64,000 nt of DNA from Amphiura filiformis (GCF_039555335.1 NC_092642.1:12436743-12500742), one strand, 5' to 3'; positions 33,994 through 45,192 are shown, numbered from the stretch's first letter. The notes: generated by a model from the letters alone, not told the origin. Numbers and translations: made by a program.

Positions 33994-35020
33994 TGAAAAG
34001 CTGGTGCGTCACCTTTCAGGAACTGTAACAATTCCGCAATTGTGGGGCGTAAAGAAAAACAACAATGTAGTAACGAGGGTGCCCATTCCATGCTAGGTAT
34101 CAATTCAGTCCAGCCCATGCAGTTTTAATTTTTTCACAACACATATTGGTACAAAAAAGGAAAAATGTAATATAAATGCAGAGTAAATATTTTTGTAATA
34201 AATTTGAATATACAGAATCCAATACATAATAATTAATATACCAATGATATAATAATATTATTATTATTATTATTATACTTACAAAATGATAATACTATGT
34301 GGTGTGTGTGAGATGTGGATGCCACAGAATCTATAACGATACGGACTATCAACATGATCAATGGGTAATAGAGAACCTTGCAAAATAATAATTGATGTAT
34401 ATGCAATTGATTTTCAAGGCTTGATTCCAGAGGGGCGTAAGTTAATAATGGAAACAGCCATGCAGAAAAGAATGAACTCACGCGTACAATAGTGTATCAA
34501 TCTGAACTAGGGCCGGCCACGGACAATCCGCGGCTCGTGAGTCATCCTATATGTTGCAGGGATAGGGAGGGGCGACCATGATAGGACCATATGGGCTGAT
34601 GGGGGGTGATTGTGGGCAGCCGTTTTCGGCAATTTTCCTTTGGATTTTCTAAATTTTCAATTTTTAAAATTATCCTGAATGATATCTGTCGTGAAATAAA
34701 TCAATACTTCCCATGCTATAATAGGCCTAGTAGGCCTATTTATACCCTGATTATGCAATATATAGGCCTACAACAATAACTACAACAACAATAACAAAAC
34801 CAACAACCAATATTTTGTTAATCGAATTTGTAAAAATATAGGGGGCCTATTCATAGGCCGCGCCTATTAGACTAGAATAGCCTAAAAATTCCTGAATTAT
34901 ATCATGAAAAAACCGGGCAAAAACAATCAATCGCTGCAGTCAGAAAGAAAGCAACGAACAAGAAAAAGGAAAAAAAGTGAGAGAAAAATAAAATAAAATA
35001 AATGGAATGGACCAACGTAG
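33994..35020. other. Intergenic, no gene seen
   Basis: ATT microsatellite at 34255-34276 and several AGGCCTA short motifs (34726-34880). No supported gene. Confidence 0.45.
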
Positions 35021-35115
35021 GGACTCGAACACGTACCTAATTTTCCAGCTCAAAAGTATAGTATTATAGAGTCGAACGTATAAGTCCGGCGCGCTAACCG
35101 ATTGAGCAACTGAAG
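35021..35115 (-). repeat. tRNA-Ile(UAU)-like sequence with intron-like insert
   Basis: Minus strand reads TTGCTCAATCGGTTAGCGCG (D arm), CCGGACTTATA (anticodon TAT), an AT-rich insert, then GTGTTCGAGTCCC (T arm). Eukaryotic tRNA-Ile(UAU) genes often carry an intron here, but acceptor-stem pairing is poor, so a decayed tRNA or SINE is likelier. Confidence 0.4.
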
Positions 35116-35828
35116 GGACATATGAAAACGATTGATCTCAAACTGACTATTATAGAATAGTGCGTAAACAGGCTCTTATGATAAACACGCTCATTACCGC
35201 TGTAAATGTCGGAGGTATCGATGGCGAAAAACCTCGTTTTTTGCAAAAGTAGCTTAAATTTGGAGTGAAATTCAAATGGTAAAGTAAGCGACAGACATTG
35301 GAGAAATAATGTAGGCAGTTAGAAATCAAAATTAACGTTCCACAATCCAGATATCGATAATGTTACATAACAGTGTTTTGTGGTACAAGATTCTCGAAAA
35401 TTGTTCCCAAAAACGGGCTAATAAAATTTAATCGGTACTGTAATTGGTTCTTCCCCATGGCAACATTATTTCTTTGGTCGATTTGTAGTACAATGCAAAA
35501 AATGAGAAAATAATCACTCGGCGTGGTTTTATACGGAGCGAAAATTTGAAAAAAACTGCATGGAACGCGTTTTTGATCTTGTGAACATGGTGCGTAAAAA
35601 TGATTTAAACGAAGGATTTTCAAACGGATTCTAAAAATTTGTATAAACACAAAAAAATAATGTAAAGATACATCCATGCACCAACATTTGACTCACTGCG
35701 ATATTTCATTGCTGAGAAAACGCGGTTTTAGAGAACAACTTTATACGTCTTTTATACGTTTTTTATACGTTTCTTTGTATAACCTTAAATATGACTTTTA
35801 ACTTTTTATTAAAAGCAAATAATATTAC
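35116..35828. other. Intergenic, no gene seen
   Basis: AT-rich, short frames only. Near 35740-35770 TTTTATACGT repeats three times. Confidence 0.4.
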
Positions 35829-36440
35829 GCTGAGATAATACTCGCGTCGCCAGCGATGTGCGATAGGGTGTGCGATATGCAACTGGCTGATAAGAATGTT
35901 ATACTTCATCATGTTTGTTACGTAAAAGAACGGTAATTGGCTAAAAGGTTAAAACCCTTCGTTCTCGTAGCTCTAGCAACCGAATCAAGTATGAATCCCA
36001 TAGTGACCCATTACTCAATATCCATGGTAATATTTCGCTGAGATATACTCGCGTCGCCATCGCTATGCGATAGGGTGTGCGATGACTGGCTGATAAGAAT
36101 GTTATACTTCATCATGTTTGTTACGTAAAAGAACGGTAATTGGCTAAAAGGTTAAAACCCTTCGTTCTCGTAGCTCTAGCAACCGAATCAAGTATGAATC
36201 CATAGTGACCCATTACTCAATATCCATGGTAATATTTCGCTGAGATATACTCGCGTCGCCATCGCTATGCGATAGGGTGTGCGATGACTGGCTGATAAGA
36301 ATGTTATACTTCATCATGTTTGTTACGAAAAAAGAACGCTAATTGGCTAAAAGGTTAAAACACTAGTTCCCGTAGCTCTAGCAACCGAATAAGTATGAAT
36401 CCCATAGTGAGCCATTACTTAATATCTATGGTAATGGAAA
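35829..36440. repeat. Three ~205-bp tandem units upstream of the GPCR
   Basis: GCTGAGATA...ACTCGCGTCGCC begins units at 35829, 36038 and 36239 (spacings 209 and 201). Each unit continues with GTGCGATGACTGGCTGATAAG and ends CATGGTAAT. The first two are nearly identical. The array ends about 545 bases before the receptor ATG. Confidence 0.9.
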
Positions 36441-36984
36441 TGTTCTTGGATAAGTCTTAATTTTATTTCTAGCTTTATCATTTCCTCGACCGGATTTACG
36501 TTTTTAAAATTATCATATGATCGTGTAGCAATACATTCACATTACTAGGCTTGTGCAACGCCATCTTCGGGGACATGCAATAAAGTTGCATTACTCAGCA
36601 GTTAATTGTCATCACTCTGACAGTTGTAACGAGATGAAACAGGTCTCCTGCATGATGATACTTTATACTGCTTGTTGAAGGTTTAACTGCGCACATCTAT
36701 ATTCTAGCTTGAGCACTCTCAAGGTATTAAGAGCTATTGAACCATTGCAAATATTAAGCATTTTGTATTCTTATTTTACTGTTAATATAGTCTCATTGGA
36801 AAGTTGGTACCTAAACTTCTCAACTAGCAATATTTGGCCGAAATTTTGATCGCCAACTGAAATATTTGTTAAAAAGACTTCAGATCAAATTTGTCAACCA
36901 GCAATATTTGACCAAACTGTGATTACCAACCAAAGCCCGTGTTTGAAAGAAATTATTTTGGGCTTAAAACGCTTTTAGATCATC
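36441..36984 (+). promoter_or_regulatory. Probable 5' flank and UTR of the GPCR gene
   Basis: No other gene is seen. CTAGCAATATTTG and a partial echo (CCAGCAATATTTGACC) occur 60-100 bases apart at 36824 and 36899. No clear TATA box could be fixed. Confidence 0.3.
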
Positions 36985-38130
36985 ATGAATTCGACTCACC
37001 ATGGTTACCATTTTAATAAGTCTGGTACCTGTTCTGACATTGTTAACCTCACTGACAGTCATTGGGCCGTTCGGTGGCTTTTCAGTGCAACTGACTACAT
37101 AGTGCTGGAATCAATAGTACCGTTGGTGTCCATTTTCGGCATCGGTGGAAATTTGATTTTCCTCTGGATGGTATATCGCAGAAAGAGCTTACACACAAAC
37201 ATAAATGTGTATCTCACTAACTTAGCATTTTGTGATATCATGTTTTTGCTTTTCCGTAATGGATACGGAATTGCTTTGGCGAAAAAGAGTAGCATCAATC
37301 GATCTTATCCTGTAGATTCGCCATTCGGTTGCGCAATGTGGGTGATAACAACGAGATTATTCTGTATGGTTTCGGTCATGTTCACCACCATCATTACAAT
37401 TGAACGTTATCTGGCTATCTGTCATCCTTTAAAACATATGATGATGAAAGGAAAGAAGAGAAACGTCAAATTGATTGCATTCATTTGGGTTTTTGGTTTC
37501 TTTGCTGCATTAAGTATCGCTCCACGATTTGCGGCGAACAAGACATACTGCCTCCTCTGGCCTGATACTGAAGAATACAATAACATGCCGATGTTATTTC
37601 ACACATGCTCTCAGCATAAGAGTTTCCCACATGCAGGCGCGTATGAAGGGATTTTAATCATGTTTGTCCTGATCCTGGCGATGATATTCAACAGCGTGTT
37701 GTTTTACTTGATAATTCGGGCTTTAAATGAACGATCTAAAAGCGAGTTGCGAGGAGCTGGGCAGCAACAAAATCAAGCTAATATTGAGATAGATCGCGTG
37801 CGAAATCAAGTAGCTCGTACATTAGTCGCTAATGGCATTATATTCTACTTATGCCAGATTCCCTACAGGGTCTACTCCCTCGATGATATTGCCGATGAGC
37901 TCCATCTTGATATCGCATTTCTGGATGACCAGCAAGAAGTAACTGTTCTCAATATTGGTCGCTTATTTCTTCTTCTCAACTCAAGCATAAATCCGTATCT
38001 GTATCTGGTAGGCTGTAGACATTATCGCGAGGCATTTTGGAAGACGTTCTGCTACTCCCGAGAAGTGTCCGAGAATAAGAATTCTTCAACCGGGAAGAGT
38101 TTGGAGACTGGCATGGACTCTGGAATATGA
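36985..38130 (+). CDS. Class A GPCR, TRH-receptor-like peptide receptor
   Basis: Intact single-exon frame of 381 residues with seven hydrophobic helices. N-glycosylation sites at N2, N11 and N21; TM1 about 39-63 (GGN, N56), TM2 75-95 (LAFCD, D84), C116 at the top of TM3 and C189 in loop 2 for the conserved disulfide, ERY at 140-142 then LAICHPLK, W168 in TM4, TM5 221-246, TM6 277-298 (YLCQIPYRVY, P293), TM7 with NSSINPYLY (NPxxY, 336-340), then helix 8 (HYREAFWKTFC). PYR after TM6 and LNS-INP in TM7 recall thyrotropin-releasing-hormone receptors, so a peptide ligand and plasma-membrane G-protein signalling are inferred. Odd: TM5 lacks the usual proline, and TM6 has CQIP where CWLP is common. 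The start ATG follows CATC. A stop precedes a tail rich in Ser and Lys. Possible AATAAA at 38539 and 38653. Confidence 0.9.
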   Translation: MNSTHHGYHFNKSGTCSDIVNLTDSHWAVRWLFSATDYIVLESIVPLVSIFGIGGNLIFLWMVYRRKSLHTNINVYLTNLAFCDIMFLLFRNGYGIALAKKSSINRSYPVDSPFGCAMWVITTRLFCMVSVMFTTIITIERYLAICHPLKHMMMKGKKRNVKLIAFIWVFGFFAALSIAPRFAANKTYCLLWPDTEEYNNMPMLFHTCSQHKSFPHAGAYEGILIMFVLILAMIFNSVLFYLIIRALNERSKSELRGAGQQQNQANIEIDRVRNQVARTLVANGIIFYLCQIPYRVYSLDDIADELHLDIAFLDDQQEVTVLNIGRLFLLLNSSINPYLYLVGCRHYREAFWKTFCYSREVSENKNSSTGKSLETGMDSGI

Positions 38131-38820
38131 ACATATACTTAAATCGGCGAAGTATTGCAGATACATTTAAAATATATATTTTCTAATTGGTTTTATTAAT
38201 TTAAAATGCCTCTATAGAGTCGGTCATTAGTCCGTATACTTCAGATCAAGGGGTCTGTTTGCAACAAACAATTTCAATCAAAAATAGCATTGTGTTTTGT
38301 TATAAGTGATATTATTTACAGTGGATTCTTGTGAACCCGGTCGCTAAATTCGGTAAGTTTATGTCAAATGTAACAACTGTAGCCGCGCTTTCATCCGGTT
38401 AATTCATTACTAAATTGACGTGGATAACACAAGGTTGGTGTCCGGTGTCCGGTGCGCCTTGCACAGATCACTTTGCATTGCACTAACCATTCGCTAATTA
38501 TTGACCTATGCATCGTTAGAAATATTTCCGTTATAAACAATAAACGAACAATTTTCCTTTTTTTACAGCAATTGTCTGTTCTTTACAGCATTGTCTGGGT
38601 TTTTTTACAGAATGTTTCTGTTTTGTCCGATTTTTTGTGGCTTCTTTGCTATAATAAAGAGCATTATTATCCTATAGTGCATTTGTGTACACAATAATGT
38701 CATGAGTTCAAACACAAGTTGGTTGTTAAATGAAACAACACGCACACAGAAACTGTAGAAAACGAACATTTTCTGCAACAGTGTATATAATGATTAGAAG
38801 AATGACGATATAATATATTA
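38131..38820. repeat. GPCR 3' flank; block repeated at 41190-41560
   Basis: 38270-38640 (CAATTTCAATCAA, GGATTCTTGTGAACCCGGTCG, AAATTGACGTGG, CTGTTCTTTACAGCATTG) recurs at 41195-41560 with small gaps. Non-coding. Confidence 0.75.
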
Positions 38821-39404
38821 AAAAGATCAAAAAGTATCAACAATTCGGCAAACAATTGGAGGTAATAGTTGAGGTAATAATATACGCTATAATACCATTA
38901 GCTTCATATTCTGAGTAATCTCGTTATCATGCGTCGAAAAGTTTGCTACGTTTTCCATAGCTATAGTTCATGTCCTGAAAGTACACCAACATTTTGTCAA
39001 AATGTTTTTGTAAATTTTACAAAAACAAATTCTGTGTTATTATTCAACCTTACTTTATACTAAAATGCAGTTTAATTCGCTTGTCGAATAAAACATACAA
39101 TTATCCCGGCGACTGAAATCACCTTCCGTAGTGAAGTCACGTGATAGTTTCGCGGGCAGGCCCTCAGCGCTAGTTTGTCGCTACGGATTCATTTTATGTC
39201 AGTCGAGCATACAGAGTGGACGTAACATTGATGTGAGGTCCCGGGGTTTCTTTATTTCAGTGTCTGGGGATAATTAGGTCTATATCAAAATCTAAATAAA
39301 GGAACTATTTGACATGGGGCTAAAGCTAATACCGTATATAGCATTGACAATTATTGAGTTATATGAAATTACGGTAATCATTTGGTAATCTGTAACGTAT
39401 TATG

Positions 39405-39540
39405 TATTTTTGTGGGACACGAGAGCACATCAGACATATCGAATTGCATTCTGAATACGAAGAATGTCCTTCTGATATCAAATAATTGTGATCTTTTAAA
39501 AGTTTTGAATACACGTTTTAAGAACATTTGTGTGATTGCT
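39405..39540. mobile_element. Two MITE fragments fused
   Basis: 39405-39488 is the left end of the TTAA palindrome family (TGTGGGACACGAGAGCAC to TCTGATATCAAATAATT); 39500-39540 is the end of a CCCAGCAAACAC element (GAATACACGTTTTAAGAAC, GATTGCTGGG). Copy 2 keeps a longer version of the second element at 46580-46900. Confidence 0.65.
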
Positions 39541-39546
39541 GGGCAG

Positions 39547-39927
39547 CAGAGGATGATTTAAGGAAGCCCCATCATGCACTGCGAAAGTGTTATCACTAGA
39601 GTTTCAACTGCCATTTAACTTTTCAACTCCCATTGAACTCTGTGCAAAAGATGTTGTTTTAGAATTGTGCGTGTGTCATTATTACTTGGTCGATTTCAGA
39701 ACAAAAGTGATGTGTGTTTATAATTCACACCTTCTGTAGATAACATAAAATGTGAAATCGACCAGCATCTTCACAGCGTTTTTTATGTAAATATAACTGT
39801 ACAAATTCAAATTTAACCATGCCCTTCTATGCAGCATAGCAAAGCAGTGGTGTCATGTTACCCACACTGCTCGCCTGCTGCACAGTAAACCCAGTGGGGT
39901 GGCAGGTAGTACTTAAATCATCCTCTG
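39547..39927. mobile_element. 381-bp hAT-like MITE with target duplication
   Basis: Ends CAGAGGATGATTTAAG / CTTAAATCATCCTCTG. Flanks are GCTGGGCAG (39538-39546) and GTTGGGCAG (39928-39936), and copy 2 has the single uninterrupted GCTGGGCAG at about 46897. CAGNG ends and an 8-9 bp duplication fit hAT. No transposase. Confidence 0.85.
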
Positions 39928-40375
39928 GTTGGGCAGTGAGTTGCACGATTTAGGCCTACTACTGTTATATACTTGAATTATGACATGGCCAGAATGTATG
40001 TCTCATAGTTGGCAATTCTTCCCAAGCATATGAGATTATATCCGCATTTTGTTCAAGTTATACTCTTCCGGTGTATTTTGGTTGACACCAAAGTTTGCAT
40101 TCAAATAATACAGAGCGTAACAAACCAAAACAGTAAGCTGCAATCTCATGATCTACCATTTGCTGGGTGACAAACGTAGGTTTATGGGCTGTTATAAGAT
40201 ATAAAAGTTCGTAAGCAAATAACATAATGATGAAGTTCTTGCACATATAGTTGGTGAAAGGTCATAAAAAAGGTCGTTATGAGACCCCTTAAATTTAACA
40301 GAAGATAAAAAAAATGTAAAAAGCGGACATTTTAAACAGGTAATAGCGACATTAAATATTCAAAGATAAAAAGTA

Positions 40376-40917
40376 AACTGGGCTCAAAAAAAACTTGTAA
40401 TTTTTCACAAGGTTATATCTTAAAATCCTGTCCATACAAATAAAAATTACACACAGGTTTACTTCAATACTCTACTCTAAACACATGTCAGTAACCAAAC
40501 AGTTGTCCAACTGACACAACAGCAAAAGGCACTGACACGGAACAGCTTCCTGGAGAATGTATACAAGATCCGCAGGTGATTATTGAGTAGTGGAATAATG
40601 TGGAACGGGGGCTGTTTCTGCTTTTCACACACTTTCTTCAAGAAACAGATCTTGTTCCACACTATTCCAGCTGCTATTCCACTTTACTCCCAGATTTCTT
40701 GTGTTGGATGCCATTTATTGGGCTGTGAATGTGGTCCAGGAAGCTGTTCCATGTCAGTGCATTTTGCTGTCTTGTCAGTTGGACAACTGTTTGGTTACTG
40801 ACCAGTGTTTAGAGTAGAGTATTGAAGTAATCCTGTGTGCAATTTTGGTTCATTTTTATGGACATGATTTAAGATATAACCTTGTGAAAAATAATAAGTT
40901 TCTTTTTGAGCCCAGTT
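40376..40917. mobile_element. 542-bp TA-flanked MITE with ~190-bp TIRs
   Basis: Begins AACTGGGCTCAAAAAA and ends with the mirror GAGCCCAGTT; the arms continue through CACAAGGTTATATCTTA and TACTTCAATACTCTACTCTA. TA at 40374-40375 and 40918-40919. The same flanks (AAAAAGTATCAACAATTCGG) are uninterrupted at 38830-38850. Tc1/mariner-type target; the centre includes a small hairpin around 40600-40680. Confidence 0.88.
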
Positions 40918-41621
40918 TATCAACAATTCGGCAAACAATTGGACAGAAGGATATTTACCTTTGTGTATTAAAATATCGGACGTGTAGATTAAGTTACAGC
41001 GACGATATGTTGATAAACTAAATAGTCTGTATAGTATTATATAATAAATCTGGCACAAGTGACATAACAGAAGAATATTAATTGGCTTTTATCTGTGTCT
41101 TTCCTTTAAATTAAGTGCAACAGACTTAGCTAATTACTGCATTGACCACGAGGTTCTGATATATAGCCAAGGATATATACCCGATATCATGTAAATAACA
41201 ATTTCAATCAAGTTTTGTTTGTTATAAGTGATGTTATTTACAATGGATTCTTGTGAACCCGGTCGTTGAATTCAGTAAGTTTATGTCAAATCGAGTGTGT
41301 CAAATCTAACAACTGTAGCCGAGCTTTCATCCGTTTAATGCATTACTAAATTGACGTGGTTAACACAAGGTGCATGGCTTTCCGATGTTAATTTGCACTA
41401 ATCATATTGAGCTATGCATCGTTAGAAATACTTCCGTTATAAACTGACAGAACAATATTCCTTTTTTTTTATACAGCAATCGTCTGTTCTTTACAGCATT
41501 GTCTGGTTTTTTTTTACAGAATGTTTCTGTTTTGTCTGGTTTACAAAACGTTTTTGATATGTTATTTTTGTAGTCTCTTTATTATAACAATGAGCATTTT
41601 AGGAGCGATTACCGCATTATA

Positions 41622-42170
41622 CAGGATGTCCCAGAAAAAATTACAGGGCAAATAAATTTGGACGTAAGTTAAAAAAATAGACAAAAGAATCAAAAAATCT
41701 AAACATCAGCGTGTAGCCCATCTTATTCTGCATCTTATACGCCAATTTTACTGGAATCGGTTGACTAATCGCGAAGAAATTTGCGATTACATAACGCATG
41801 TGTCATTTCATTTCATTCCAAGTTTGAAAGAAAGATCATTCAACACAATGCGCACTAGTGGTTAAACTGTCAATGGGCTTTATATTTTGTTTTGTGAAAT
41901 CCTTTTCCTTCTTTTTAAACAATCTGTTTCTTGCAAAAAAAATAATTAGGTTTTGTTCAAATTTGAAAACCTGCACGATATCGAAAATGAAAGCTTGCAT
42001 GTAAGATGATGCTCGGTATTTGTAAATATCTTTTTTCGTTAATGTTGATATAAATGTTGCATAAAGAAAAATTAAAAAATTCTCACACATATTCATTTTT
42101 TTCGGAATTGTAATGCAAAGGTAACATCTTTTAAAACTTAAACATTAATGTTGCGTGGTATCAATACGAA
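41622..42170. mobile_element. Truncated CAGGRTGTCCCAG element
   Basis: Starts CAGGATGTCCCAGAAAAAATTAC after a TA and follows 48178-48725 closely (TGTAGCCCATCTTATTCTG, GAAAACCTGCACGATAT), then breaks at about 42170. The right end is missing. A CAAA microsatellite follows (42180-42204). Confidence 0.75.
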
Positions 42171-43679
42171 CCTACCGTTTAAACAAACAAACAAACAAAC
42201 AAACTTGAGAGGTTGTGGAAGGACATTTGAATGTTAGTCGCCTGAACTGAAGCAAAGTGTAAAATTTGTAAAAAAAAACCTAATGAATCAATTAACGTCA
42301 TTTGCAATGACAAGGCCGCAGTACATTAAAATTTAGTTTATATAAATAACTGCCACAGAAACATGTTTACAACAAAAACAATTGTGCCGCAGAAAAAATT
42401 ACAACAAAGGCAATTGCTGCCGCAAAAAACATTTACAACAAAGGCAATTTAGTTTGTCCAATACTTTCTTGGAATATCGCAACTAAAGTTTGATCAGCTC
42501 GCAATAGGCGGGAAATGTTAGGCTTTTACCACTACGCCGAAAGGTAGACCCACGTTAAGAGTGCTATATATTAATTGACCTGTCTGGCCTATATGTTGTG
42601 TGTTAAAGAAATTAGACAATGTATAGGACTTGAATTGATCATTCGTGATGCTTCTGTCGAGATGTCACAAGACAATTCTCAAAATAAAATATTTTGATAT
42701 TAATTTTTACGTCATCATGGTCAGACACTCGAACTCTTACCTACGCGTACACGACGTTAATACTTTAAACATGTTTGTTGGGAGATAAATAGGCGGCCAA
42801 TTATCAAGTTGCAATTCATGAATTCTTGCATTTTTACCTTTATCTTCCCGAAATGACGCCAAATAAAACACAACGAAGGACATTTTTGTGTGTGAAAACT
42901 TTGCATCATTGTTTAATTTTCAGTCATTCTATTGAAATGAGTTACTTTTTCCCGTTAATTAAATCTAAGTAATATAATGTATGGGGAAAAAGAAACTTTT
43001 GCATATCAATTTGTAAGAGCTCTTTAGCAAAGCCATAGTTCATTGAATTTACAAACGTATGACAAAACAGGCGAAAATAGTAACTTTTTGCACAAGATTT
43101 GGCCATTGCTCATTCTAGTGACGCTAGTGTATGGACAATATAAGTATGCTTTTTCATTTAATTAATGACATAAAATTGGACAAATATTGTAAGGAACACT
43201 TTTTGGTCAAAAAATGTGCTTGGATAGGTAGTTTTCAACAGATTTACCACATTTACCTTGCTATAACAATGAATTGCGTTATCTGTTGACCTAGTGACGA
43301 AAAGTGTTTTTAGGGGGAAGTGTTAGCTTGGATGAAGGGAACACTTAATGTTACGACAAAAACCAATTACAGAGGCCCATTTTCCAGCTCGAAGCTCCAC
43401 AGCTCATACTATGCTATGCACTGCAGTGTAATCAAAGACTGTGATGGAGACAATTCACTGATTGCTGTTCTCTGCTTGGAAGCTCTTGGACGAAAATGTG
43501 TGTTCAAGTGTATCCAGGTGGAAACTGCGTAGATGGTTTATAAGAAAATCGTTTTTGTATAGAAACCTTTCCATATGGTAAGTCCCCTGTGGCCCGCTGT
43601 TATTGAAACTCCGTTCCGCTGGTCTCACAGGTCCGCGTCTTAGCTGGTGTCGAATATAATTGTCTTAAAGAACCCAGTC

Positions 43680-43985
43680 AGCCTCAGTCCAAGGTGTCTC
43701 GTCCAACCAAGGCCCTGTTTTATCTGGTGTTCCCCGGGGATCTTGTCTGGGACCGCTATTCTTTCTCATATGTGAATGATCTTTTGACTGGTGCTTTACG
43801 CTGACGACAAAACCATTTACAAACCTGTGACCAGCAATGGGGATTTTGTCTCTTTTCAATCTGATATTGACACTATTGGCAACTGGTCTGTAAGTAATCA
43901 CCTGACAGCAAATGCCATCAAGATACAACTAATTGTCATTTCCACGAAGAACCGAATAAATAAATTAAAGGGGTTCATTTGTTAA
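43680..43985 (+). mobile_element. Decayed Jockey/CR1-like LINE RT fragment
   Basis: Across shifting frames it reads SGVPRGSCLGPLFFL, VNDLL, LYADDKTIYKPVTSNGD, SFQSDIDTIGNWSVSNHL, the RT B, C and D boxes with YADD intact. At least two frame changes. The same fragment is in copy 2 (53560-54085), so it was there before the duplication. Confidence 0.75.
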
Positions 43986-43989
43986 AATC

Positions 43990-44945
43990 ATCCTACCATG
44001 GGGGCCGGGATGTCAGCGAGCCACCTTGAAGTTTCATATCCTATGGTGGAGGTGTAATCAACTATGGGTCTGAGCGGCGCGTTGGGTTTGTGGATCTGCG
44101 GTGTACAGTAAAGTCTAGGGACATTCTCCGCTGTCGGGTACAACTGTTTATACTTTGTCTTGGTGATTTTCTCCTCATTGGTCAATCTAGTCAAGATAGC
44201 CACCAGTTTCCTCTTGTATTTTTGCGTGGGGTCGGACGGTAACTCTTCGTACGTTTTCTTATCACTTAACAAGATTTCAGCCTTCTCACTGTATTCCTGT
44301 TTATCCAGGACTACCGTAGCCTTCCCCTTATCCGCAGGTAAGATAACAATACTGCCCTCCTTTTTGAGAACATTAATAGCTTTTCTTTCATGGTTACTCA
44401 TATTGGACTTCGGAGGTTTCGATGACCTAAGAGTACTGGCGACTTTCTATCTTAGTTGAACAGCTTCAGGATATCGATACGGTAAGTTCTTACATGCTAA
44501 TTCTGTAGCGAGCACAAATTCGTCAGGGCACACATCCACGGGAGACACGGCATAATTCAGACCTTTCGCGAGCACCTTGGTCTGTGTCATTAAGCGTGTA
44601 TTTTGACAAGTTAATTACCCATTTTTTCAACTGTGTTCCGGTGAGATCTGGTTCCGATTCAGCGATCGGATTTCTGTGCAAATGACCTTTGTTTTGATTC
44701 TTGTCTGCCAAATTCTGCAGCTTGCACACTTGACGACTTTTCGTTTTCACAAACGTGTTCTCGCGAACTCTCGCAAGATGGGACGAGATTTCACTTTCCA
44801 GAGGGGAGTCCGCGGGTATTACCGATTTTAATTCACGTTCGAGAGATGATTTGTTATTCTTTAAACAATCCAATTTATTATTAATAACTCTTACTCGTTC
44901 CCGTAATAGTCCACGATGTGCTTGATTTATAATATTGATCGTCAA
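43990..44945 (-). mobile_element. Penelope-like element fragment, N-terminal half
   Basis: Minus strand. The upstream part is a charged N-terminal region (LLRERVRVINNKLDCLKNNK, KKWVINLSKYTLNDTDQG), and the downstream part has the family's RT entry motifs: GSIVILPADKGKATVVLD, LPSDPTQKYKRKL, LYPTAENVPRLYCTPQIHKP, PLRPIVDYTSTIGYETSRWLA. RT catalytic boxes and the GIY-YIG endonuclease are absent, so it is incomplete and inactive. It abuts copy 1 of the duplication at about 43988. Confidence 0.82.
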
Positions 44946-44982
44946 AGACGTGACTCAAGTTGTGAGTCACGTCTTTGACGAT
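44936..44982. repeat. Palindromic junction between two Penelope-like fragments
   Basis: GATCGTCAAAGACGTGACTCA (44936 on) is mirrored by TGAGTCACGTCTTTGACGATC ending at 44982, with a 3-4 base centre. It joins the minus-strand fragment to the plus-strand one head to head. Confidence 0.85.
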
Positions 44983-45192
44983 CTGATAGCTGAAGAAAAA
45001 TCAACTGGCAACTCGGTTGCTAAGCAGCAAAAATCATCTGCTGTACACAGATCGTCACTGCAACAATAGCATCGATAAAGGAAACTGTGAGTTTCCGAAA
45101 CGTCTGCAAGTAAGTGGAAATATTTGGACTAGTTGTATGAAATTACAAATATCAGTTTACCATGAACAGTCCTGATGAATATCTTCAAGAAA
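44960..45192 (+). mobile_element. Penelope-like element 3' end with hammerhead-like stem
   Basis: Plus strand. A short frame (VFDDLIAEEKSTGNSVAKQQ) ends in TAG near 45069 and looks like an element C-terminus. Then comes GGAAACT-GTG-AGTTTCC (perfect 7-bp stem, about 45081-45097) followed by GAAACGTCTGC, the stem II and GAAAC part of the hammerhead motif known from Penelope-like element ends; the CTGATGA box before it is altered. The element seems to stop at CCTGATGAATATCTTCAAG (about 45190). Confidence 0.6.

Larger units (their letters stand above)
38822..43985. repeat. Segmental duplication, copy 1
   Basis: Blocks match copy 2 in the same order and orientation: 38865-39060 to 45345-45490, 39020-39390 to 45715-46090, 39955-40260 to 46905-47020 plus 47555-47790, 40920-41110 to 47885-48130, and 42230-43985 to 52310-53860. 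Divergence looks like several percent with many indels. Copy-specific transposons explain most gaps. No host gene is recognisable in it. Confidence 0.8.
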
